64,000 nucleotides of DNA from contig JBGVIT010000006.1 of the NCBI GenBank assembly GCA_045128915.1, positions 1-64,000 on the forward strand, in the 5' to 3' direction. Source of the stretch: RGIG9115 sp045128915 (GTDB taxonomy: Bacteria > Bacillota > Clostridia > UBA1381). A program made the position numbers and the translations under genes. The notes beneath the pieces are model-generated. The model ran no database searches. It was given only the letters and a program-made list of their open reading frames with translations, and was not told the DNA's origin. Positions 57,545 through 64,000 of the stretch are shown piece by piece (position 1 is the first letter of the stretch; the number at the start of each line of letters is the position of its first letter).

Positions 57545-59203
57545 ATGACAGATAACATGAAGATGGCGGAGCTTCTTTTTCCAAGTCCGCTCAAAACAAC
57601 AGATGAATATGAAAAAATGTATCCGGTTCGTAATTTGCCGGAGGGTGCAATCGTTTCAAGATTTGCCCCCAGCCCAACGGGTTTTTTGCATATAGGCGGC
57701 TTGTTTGCAGCTTTCGTTGCTCAGCGTGCAGCGCTGACAACAGGCGGCAGATTTTATCTTCGTATTGAGGATACGGATAAAAAACGTGAGGTTGAAAACG
57801 GAGTAAGCGGAATTGTAAAAGGACTTCATGATTTTGGAATTGAAATAGAGGAAGGTATGGTTTCTGAAACAGAAGAAAAAGGAAGCTACGGTCCGTATAT
57901 CCAGAGCAAGCGTGCTGAAATTTACCACAGCTTCGCAAAGAGCCTTGTTGAAAGAGGGCTTGCATATCCTTGCTTTATGACAGAGGACGAGCTGGCAGAA
58001 ATCAGACAGAAGCAGGAAGCAGAAAAGAAGAACCCCGGCTGCTACGGTGAATATGCAAAGTACAGAGATATAACACCCGATGAAGCAAAGACTCGTATTG
58101 ATAACGGTGAAACCTATGTGCTTCGCTTAAAATCTCCGGGCAAGGAAGAAAACAAAATAACTTTCAAAGACGGAATAAAGGGCGAAATAGAGATGCCTGA
58201 AAATATTCAGGATGTGGTAATTCTCAAATCTGATGGTATTCCCACATATCATTTTGCTCATGCAATAGACGACCACCTTATGAGAACTACCGATGTTATA
58301 CGAGGTGATGAATGGATTTCATCAGTTCCCATCCATGTGCAGTTTTTTGATGTGCTCGGTTTCGAACGTCCCAGATACTCTCATATTTCACCGATTATGA
58401 AAGAAGAAGACGGCGGTAAGAGAAAACTTTCAAAGAGAAAGGATCCGGAAGCTGCAGTAACATACTATTCACAGGTAGGTTTCCCAAAGGGTGCGGTTAT
58501 AGAATATCTTCTCACCATTGCAAATTCAAACTATGAGCAGTGGCGTGAAGAAAACCCCAAATCACCAAATACAGAATTTGAGTTCTCTCTTTCAAAAATG
58601 AGCAAGGCAGGAGCTTTGTTTGACCTTGTTAAGCTCAGTGACATAAGCAAAAATTACATCTCAACTCTTACAAAAGAGGAAGTAACAGACGAAGTGCTTG
58701 CATGGGCAAAGGAAAATGACAGCGCGTTTTATGATGTAATAAGCGAGGATGTTGAATATACAAAGGCAGTTTTCGGCGTTGAAAGAAATGAAATCAAACC
58801 CAGAAAAGAGCTTGTAAAATGGGATGAAGCTCCTTTGTATGCAGAGTATTTCTATGAGAAGCTCTGGACGAGAGAAAGAGATTTTGAAGATATTCTGCCA
58901 AAGGAAGATATGGTAGAAATTCTAAGAGAATACAAGAAGGTTTATACACCTGACGAAACTAATGAAACATGGTTCCCAAATCTTCGTGATATGAGTGAGG
59001 CTCTTGGATATGCAAAAGCACCCAAGTTTTATAAAAAGGATCCTGATGCGTTCAGAGGCCATGTAGGTCAGGTAAGCTCTGTAATAAGAGTTGCAGTAAC
59101 CGGCAGAAAGAATTCTCCTGACCTTTTTGAAGTAATGCAGGTTATAGGCTATGACAGAGTGATGTCACGAATAGACGAAAGCATAGAAATTCTTACAAAA
59201 TAA
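57545..59203 (+). CDS. gltX: glutamyl-tRNA synthetase
   Basis: 552 residues, class I synthetase. The HIGH motif is FAPSPTGFLHIGG (near 45) and the KMSKS site reads KRKLSKRKDPEA; FYLRIEDTDKKRE binds glutamate and ATP. The all-helical anticodon-binding end fills the last 200 residues. It charges tRNA-Glu. AGAAAGGATAATCAAA leads ATG 57545; the longer frame upstream lacks a ribosome site. It heads an operon with glnS 16 bases downstream. With a separate GlnRS present it is more likely discriminating, but that is not proven. Confidence 0.96.
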   Translation: MTDNMKMAELLFPSPLKTTDEYEKMYPVRNLPEGAIVSRFAPSPTGFLHIGGLFAAFVAQRAALTTGGRFYLRIEDTDKKREVENGVSGIVKGLHDFGIEIEEGMVSETEEKGSYGPYIQSKRAEIYHSFAKSLVERGLAYPCFMTEDELAEIRQKQEAEKKNPGCYGEYAKYRDITPDEAKTRIDNGETYVLRLKSPGKEENKITFKDGIKGEIEMPENIQDVVILKSDGIPTYHFAHAIDDHLMRTTDVIRGDEWISSVPIHVQFFDVLGFERPRYSHISPIMKEEDGGKRKLSKRKDPEAAVTYYSQVGFPKGAVIEYLLTIANSNYEQWREENPKSPNTEFEFSLSKMSKAGALFDLVKLSDISKNYISTLTKEEVTDEVLAWAKENDSAFYDVISEDVEYTKAVFGVERNEIKPRKELVKWDEAPLYAEYFYEKLWTRERDFEDILPKEDMVEILREYKKVYTPDETNETWFPNLRDMSEALGYAKAPKFYKKDPDAFRGHVGQVSSVIRVAVTGRKNSPDLFEVMQVIGYDRVMSRIDESIEILTK

Positions 59204-59219
59204 CGAAAGGAAATATATC

Positions 59220-60887
59220 ATGGAAGAAATCAGCACAAATTTTATACATGAAGCAATTAATAAGGATTTGCAGGACGGAGTATATTCCGCAGTACAGACA
59301 CGGTTTCCGCCGGAGCCTAACGGATATTTGCATATAGGTCATGTTAAGGCTATCTGCATTGACTTTGGAACAGCTATAAAGTATGGCGGAAGCTGTAACT
59401 TAAGACTTGACGACACAAATCCCACCAAGGAAGACACAGAATACGTTGATGCAATCATGAACGACATTCAATGGCTTGGTTTTAAGTGGGACAAGGTTCT
59501 GTATGCGTCTGATTATTTTGATGATATATATAACTGTGCCGTTAAGCTTATAGAAAAAGGGAAAGCATATGTGTGCGACCTTTCTGCTGATGAAATAAGA
59601 CAGTACAGAGGAACTCTTACACAGCCCGGCAAAAACAGTCCGTACAGAGATAGAAGCATCGAAGAAAATCTTGACCTTTTTCGCCGCATGACAGAGGGTG
59701 AATTCCCTGACGGTTCAAAGGTACTCAGAGCGAAAATCGACATGGCTTCTCCAAACCTCAATATGCGTGATCCCGTAATATACAGAATACTAAGAGCCCA
59801 CCACCACAGAACCGGTGACAAGTGGCTTGTATATCCTATGTACGATTTTGCTCATCCAATTTCCGATACAGTAGAGGGAGTTACCCATTCTTTGTGTTCT
59901 CTTGAATTTGAGGACCACAGACCTTTGTATGATTGGTTCCTTAAGGAACTTGATTTTGAAGCTCCTTCAAGACAGATAGAATTTGCAAGACTTAATCTTA
60001 ATTACACTCTTACAAGTAAGAGAAAGTGCCTTAAGCTTGTTCGTGATAATATCGTCAGCGGTTGGGATGATCCCAGAATGTCAACCATCTGCGGTATGAA
60101 AAGACGTGGCTATACAAAAGAAGCTCTTAAGGATTTCTGCGACAGAATAGGCGTTGCTAAGGCAAACAGCGTTGTGGATTTCAACCTTCTGGAGCATTGT
60201 GTTCGTGAGGACCTTAACAAAAAGGCGCCAAGAGCAATGGCGGTGCTTAGACCTGTAAAGCTTGTAATCGACAATTACCCTGAAGACAAAACAGAGGAAA
60301 TAACAGTTGAAATAAATCCTGAGGATGAAAATGCAGGTACAAGAACAGTTATGTTCTCAAAAAATATTTATGTAGAGGCAGACGATTATATGGACGAGCC
60401 GCCCAAGAAGTATTACAGACTTGCTGTGGGTAATGAAGTTCGTCTTAAGGGTGCATATTATGTTACATGTACAGGTGTTGACAGAGATGAAAATGGAATG
60501 GTTACAACAATTCATTGCACCTACGATCCCGAATCAAAGGGTGGACAGACACCTGACGGAAGAAAGGTAAGAGGTACTATCCATTGGGTAAGTGCAGACC
60601 ACGCTCAGGATGCAGAAATCCGTCTTTATGACAGACTCTTCACAGTAGAAAATCCCTCTGACGAGGAAGCAAACGGCGATTATCTTACAAACCTTAACCC
60701 TGAATCTCAGGTTATACTAAAGGGCTGTAAGGTTGAGAAGAATCTTGCCACAGCTAAACCCGGCGACACATTCCAATTTATGCGTCAGGGATATTTCTGC
60801 GTAGATCCTGATTCTACTGAAGATAATATAGTATTCAACAGAACAGTTGCCCTTAAGGATTCATGGGGAAAAATTATCAACAAATAA
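59220..60887 (+). CDS. glnS: glutaminyl-tRNA synthetase
   Basis: 555 residues, close in size to the enteric enzyme. HIGH region TRFPPEPNGYLHIGHVKAI (near 28), DDTNPTKEDTEYVDAI, YPMYDFAHPISD, and a KMSKS counterpart TSKRKCLKLV, followed by two beta-barrel anticodon domains from about 345. It charges tRNA-Gln directly, so this organism should not depend on the Glu-tRNA(Gln) amidotransferase route. GAAAGGAAATATATC leads ATG 59220. Adjacent to gltX, from which the family descends, but too diverged to be a recent duplicate. Confidence 0.97.
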   Translation: MEEISTNFIHEAINKDLQDGVYSAVQTRFPPEPNGYLHIGHVKAICIDFGTAIKYGGSCNLRLDDTNPTKEDTEYVDAIMNDIQWLGFKWDKVLYASDYFDDIYNCAVKLIEKGKAYVCDLSADEIRQYRGTLTQPGKNSPYRDRSIEENLDLFRRMTEGEFPDGSKVLRAKIDMASPNLNMRDPVIYRILRAHHHRTGDKWLVYPMYDFAHPISDTVEGVTHSLCSLEFEDHRPLYDWFLKELDFEAPSRQIEFARLNLNYTLTSKRKCLKLVRDNIVSGWDDPRMSTICGMKRRGYTKEALKDFCDRIGVAKANSVVDFNLLEHCVREDLNKKAPRAMAVLRPVKLVIDNYPEDKTEEITVEINPEDENAGTRTVMFSKNIYVEADDYMDEPPKKYYRLAVGNEVRLKGAYYVTCTGVDRDENGMVTTIHCTYDPESKGGQTPDGRKVRGTIHWVSADHAQDAEIRLYDRLFTVENPSDEEANGDYLTNLNPESQVILKGCKVEKNLATAKPGDTFQFMRQGYFCVDPDSTEDNIVFNRTVALKDSWGKIINK

Positions 60888-60901
60888 GGAAGTAATATAT
60901 A

Positions 60902-62092
60902 ATGGATTATAACAAGTATATATCTGAAAAGGTAGGTAAGCTCAAGGCTTCTGCAATAAGAGAAATGTTTAAGCTCATGGCTGATCCTGAAATAATATCT
61001 CTTGCAGGTGGCTCGCCTGATTCATCACTTTTTCCGGCAGCAGAGCTTGGTGAAATTGCAAAGGATATTCTTACAAACCAACCCGTAAAAGCTCTTCAAT
61101 ACGGCACAACCGACGGTTATCAGCCGTTCAAGGAGCAGGTGCTGGAGCGTGCCGGAAAGATTGGCTGTGTTGCAGACGGTGATAAGGTTATAATAACAAC
61201 CGGCGAACAGCAGGGAATAGATTTGGCCGTTAAAACCTTTGTTAATGAGGGCGAGGGTGTAATGGTTGAAGAACCGAGCTTTGTAGGTTCATTAAATTCC
61301 ATTCGCGCTCATAATGCAAAGCTTGTTCCGGTTCCGATGAAAAATGACGGAATTGATACAGACGTGCTTGAAGAAACTCTTAAAACAACAAAAATCAAGC
61401 TGTTATATACAATTCCAACGTTCCAGAACCCTACGGGAATAACAATGAGTCTTGAAAAAAGAAAGAAAATACTTGAGCTTGCTTCAAAGTACGATTTTCT
61501 AATTCTTGAGGACAATCCCTACGGCGACCTTCGCTTCAAGGGTGAAGATATACCGACTATAAAATCCCTTGATACAGAGGGCAGAGTAATCTACTGCAGT
61601 TCATTCTCAAAAATTCTGTCACCGGGACTTCGTCTTGGATATGTTATCTGTAACGGTGCAGTAATTGACAGAATTGAGATTGCAAAGCAGGCAAACGATG
61701 TACATACTCCGTTTTTAAATCAGATGATAGCATCGGAATATCTTAAGAAATACGATATTGATGAAAATATTAAGAAAGCAAGAGAAATATATGGCACAAA
61801 ATGCAGCTTCATGCTTGAGTGCATGAATAAGTATTTCCCCAAATCTGTAACATGGACTGAGCCGGAAGGCGGTTTATTCATTATGTGTACCGCTCCGGAG
61901 GGAACCGACATTGATGCAATACTCAAGGAAAGCCTTAAAAACAAAGTAGCTTTCGTTGCAGGCAGCGGTTTTATGACAGATCAGGAAAAGCCATGCACAA
62001 TGTTCAGATTAAACTACTCCACAATGCCGCTTGAAAAAATCGAAAAGGGAATAAAGGCGTTGGGAGAAGTTCTTAATGCTATGATCAGATGA
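60902..62092 (+). CDS. PLP-dependent class I aminotransferase
   Basis: 396 residues, fold type I. SLAGGSPDSSLFP at the N-terminus, YTIPTFQNPTG, the PLP-binding Lys in YCSSFSKILSPGLRLGY (near 236) and the carboxylate-binding Arg in MFRLNYST. It resembles the 2-aminoadipate/valine-pyruvate (LysN/AvtA-like, MocR catalytic-domain) group; the amino-acid substrate is not readable. No GntR DNA-binding domain is attached. AAGGAAGTAATATATA leads ATG 60902, 14 bases after glnS. Confidence 0.92.
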   Translation: MDYNKYISEKVGKLKASAIREMFKLMADPEIISLAGGSPDSSLFPAAELGEIAKDILTNQPVKALQYGTTDGYQPFKEQVLERAGKIGCVADGDKVIITTGEQQGIDLAVKTFVNEGEGVMVEEPSFVGSLNSIRAHNAKLVPVPMKNDGIDTDVLEETLKTTKIKLLYTIPTFQNPTGITMSLEKRKKILELASKYDFLILEDNPYGDLRFKGEDIPTIKSLDTEGRVIYCSSFSKILSPGLRLGYVICNGAVIDRIEIAKQANDVHTPFLNQMIASEYLKKYDIDENIKKAREIYGTKCSFMLECMNKYFPKSVTWTEPEGGLFIMCTAPEGTDIDAILKESLKNKVAFVAGSGFMTDQEKPCTMFRLNYSTMPLEKIEKGIKALGEVLNAMIR

Positions 62093-62112
62093 TTTGAAAG
62101 GACAGCAATATC

Positions 62113-63117
62113 ATGGAAAACAAAAAAAGAATTTTCAGCGGTGTTCAGCCGTCAGGAAATATTACTCTCGGTAATTATCTTGGTGCAATCAAGAATTGGG
62201 TGGATTTGCAGAATGACTATGAATGTCTGTATGCTATAATGGATATGCACTCCATAACAGTAAGGCAGGATCCTCAGGAGCTTAAGAAAAGAACTCTTGA
62301 CCTTTTGAAAATATATCTTGCCTGCGGTATTGATCCTGAAAAGAACTTATTGTTCGTTCAGTCACATGTTCCGTCTCATGCACAGCTTTCATGGGTGCTC
62401 AACTGCTACACATACATGGGTGAGCTGTCAAGAATGACTCAGTTCAAGGATAAGTCGAAAAGTCATGCAGATAATATAAACGCCGGCTTGTTTACATATC
62501 CGGTGCTTATGGCAGCAGATATTCTGCTCTATGGAGCAGACCTTGTTCCCGTAGGTAAAGACCAGATGCAGCATATAGAAATATGCCGTGATATAGCAGA
62601 GCGATTTAACTCTGTTTACGGAAATGTATTTACTATACCCGAAGGCTTTATGCCAAAGGCGGGAGCAAAGGTAATGAGTCTGCAGGAGCCTACAAAGAAG
62701 ATGTCAAAATCAGATCCCAATCCTAAAGGCTATATTTCAATGCTTGATGAATTCAATACAATCGCAAAGAAAATCAAGAGTGCTGTAACAGATAGTGAAG
62801 GCGTTGTAGAATATCGTGAAGGTGATGATTCAAAAGCCGGAATTAACAATCTTATGACCATAATGTCAGCTGTTACGGGAAAATCATATGACGAAATTAC
62901 AAAAGATTATGCAGGCAAAGGCTATGGCGATTTCAAGAGCGATGTAGCAGAGGCAGTAGTGAGCCACATCAAGCCTATCCGTGAAGAGTATGACAGACTT
63001 TCAAATGATAAAGCATATCTTGAATCAATTTACAAAACCGGTGCAGAACGCGCTGAGAGAATTGCTTCACGTATGGTACAGAAGGTTTATAAAAAGGTTG
63101 GTTTTTTGCCACAGTAA
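62113..63117 (+). CDS. trpS: tryptophanyl-tRNA synthetase
   Basis: 334 residues, the usual bacterial length. Class I motifs: FSGVQPSGNITLGNYLGA (HIGH counterpart TLGN) at 9-26, DMHSITVRQDP, LVPVGKDQMQHIE and KKMSKSDPN near 198. It charges tRNA-Trp. GAAAGGACAGCAATATC leads ATG 62113, 20 bases after the aminotransferase. Third synthetase gene of this operon. Confidence 0.98.
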   Translation: MENKKRIFSGVQPSGNITLGNYLGAIKNWVDLQNDYECLYAIMDMHSITVRQDPQELKKRTLDLLKIYLACGIDPEKNLLFVQSHVPSHAQLSWVLNCYTYMGELSRMTQFKDKSKSHADNINAGLFTYPVLMAADILLYGADLVPVGKDQMQHIEICRDIAERFNSVYGNVFTIPEGFMPKAGAKVMSLQEPTKKMSKSDPNPKGYISMLDEFNTIAKKIKSAVTDSEGVVEYREGDDSKAGINNLMTIMSAVTGKSYDEITKDYAGKGYGDFKSDVAEAVVSHIKPIREEYDRLSNDKAYLESIYKTGAERAERIASRMVQKVYKKVGFLPQ

Positions 63118-63133
63118 CAGGGAGATAACATAA

Positions 63134-64000
63134 ATGGAAAACAATTCATTATATTTATTTTGTGCTTTTATAGTATCATTTGTATTTTCTTTCGCAACTA
63201 CCCCTATTGTCAAAAAGCTTGCTTTTAAAATAGGTGCGATTGATGTCCCGAAGGACGGAAGAAGGATGCATAAAGAGCCTATACCAAGACTTGGCGGACT
63301 TGCAATAATATTCGGATTTCTTGTATCCGTTATCTGCTTTAATACAACATTCAGTAAACAGCTTATGGCAACTCTTGCAGGCGCTGCAATAATAGTTGCA
63401 ATGGGAATTGTTGATGACTGTAAAAATCTTGATGCAAAATTAAAATTTGCAATTCAGATAATTGCGGCACTTGTGGTGATATATTTCGGCGATATTAAAA
63501 TCAATGTATTTACGAACCCGAACATATTCAGTAATAACCTCTATTGGGTACTTCCTGAATGGCTGTCTGTAACACTTACTATCTGCTGGATAGTATTCAT
63601 AACAAATGCAGTTAATTTCATAGACGGTCTTGACGGACTTGCGGCAGGTGTTTCTGCAATTATGAGTGTGTCGCTTGTGTTTATTTCGGCAAGGTTGGGA
63701 GAATACACTATTGCTCTTATAGGTATTGCTCTCATGGGCGGATGCTTCGGTTTCCTGCCGTTTAACTTCAACCCTGCCAAGATTTTTATGGGTGATACCG
63801 GCTCTACTTTTCTGGGCTTTATGCTTGCAACTGTATCAATTCAGGGTGTGTTCAAGAGCTATGCGGTTATATCTTTTGCAGTTCCGCTTCTCATTCTTGG
63901 ACTCCCGCTGTTTGATGCGATGTTTGCAATGCTAAGAAGAATTTCTACAGGTAAAAGTCCGATGGCTGCTGACAGAGGCCACCTTCATCACAGACTTATT
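63134..64000 (+). CDS. undecaprenyl-phosphate sugar-phosphotransferase (WecA/TagO/MraY family), partial
   Basis: 289 codons visible; the gene runs off the right edge. It is a multi-helix membrane protein with the polyprenyl-phosphate transferase marks: PRLGGLAI, MGIVDDCKNLDAK (catalytic Asp pair), NAVNFIDGLDGLAAG, KIFMGDTGS and the C-terminal loop RGHLHHRL, whose HxHH pattern is that of WecA/TagO rather than MraY. It would link N-acetylglucosamine-1-phosphate to undecaprenyl phosphate for teichoic acid or other wall glycopolymers. CAGGGAGATAACATAA leads ATG 63134, 16 bases behind trpS. Confidence 0.94.
   Translation, partial: MENNSLYLFCAFIVSFVFSFATTPIVKKLAFKIGAIDVPKDGRRMHKEPIPRLGGLAIIFGFLVSVICFNTTFSKQLMATLAGAAIIVAMGIVDDCKNLDAKLKFAIQIIAALVVIYFGDIKINVFTNPNIFSNNLYWVLPEWLSVTLTICWIVFITNAVNFIDGLDGLAAGVSAIMSVSLVFISARLGEYTIALIGIALMGGCFGFLPFNFNPAKIFMGDTGSTFLGFMLATVSIQGVFKSYAVISFAVPLLILGLPLFDAMFAMLRRISTGKSPMAADRGHLHHRLI

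Overview
The window looks like chromosome of a low-GC anaerobic Clostridia-type Firmicute (Oscillospirales or Lachnospirales-like; the sequence alone does not settle this). Supporting signs are AGGAGG-type ribosome sites with many TTG/GTG starts, a CIRCE-controlled groESL, an NrdR-boxed class II ribonucleotide reductase, a small [FeFe]-hydrogenase, a DHH-type cyclic-di-AMP phosphodiesterase upstream of rplI-dnaB, adjacent glutamyl- and glutaminyl-tRNA synthetases, and stalk-domain and SLH-domain secreted proteins. No rRNA, intact tRNA, CRISPR array or prophage was seen.

Layout. 1-2.4 kb is accessory and scarred: a SpoIIE/PP2C phosphatase that has lost its membrane sensor and carries a GGDEF fragment at its front, then an AT-rich ORF of mobile-element character. 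2.4-7.1 kb holds a ribokinase-AraC fusion, a convergent DHHW-family secreted protein, a small amidase, and a ccdA-resA-like thiol redox pair. 7.1-14.8 kb is a carB-nadE-pheS-pheT operon behind a strong promoter, a 42-codon leader ORF and an intrinsic terminator that overlaps the end of that ORF, which looks like an attenuator. 15.0-19.2 kb has an E2-like acyltransferase coupled to an AMP-forming acyl ligase, a structured palindrome, and the hydrogenase. 19.3-21.3 kb is groES-groEL on the minus strand under CIRCE. 21.4-27.0 kb is envelope-related: a BofC-like anchored protein, PBP1A, and three consecutive secreted proteins.

27.0-29.7 kb is a small mobile island: a REP-associated tyrosine transposase (RAYT) flanked by inverted palindromic repeats, a lone copy of its left end that has cut off the start of a DtxR-family regulator gene, and a second, unrelated palindromic repeat present twice. 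29.8-42.6 kb is mixed housekeeping: endonuclease IV, an ABC-F protein, an ABC exporter, thymidylate synthase, a phosphoesterase-NfeD-SPFH-NusG_II cluster, RecQ, and a SWIM-SNF2 helicase. 42.7-52.0 kb is a conserved growth operon (MazG-like protein, gdpP, rplI, dnaB, tilS, ftsH, a DUF1858 protein, phosphoglucomutase). 52.1-54.9 kb is nrdJ under two NrdR boxes, followed by the remnant of a glycyl-radical-enzyme activase. 55.0-64 kb has a DUF1836 regulator, a second acyl ligase, then gltX-glnS-aminotransferase-trpS-wecA/tagO-like, the last gene running off the right edge.

Many promoters are readable as TTGxxx-17-TATAAT, and most convergent gene pairs share one long bidirectional terminator hairpin. 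The most distinctive signals are the carB leader/attenuator, the ribokinase-AraC fusion, the E2-like protein with a changed catalytic motif, and the RAYT/REP island with its damage to neighbouring genes.
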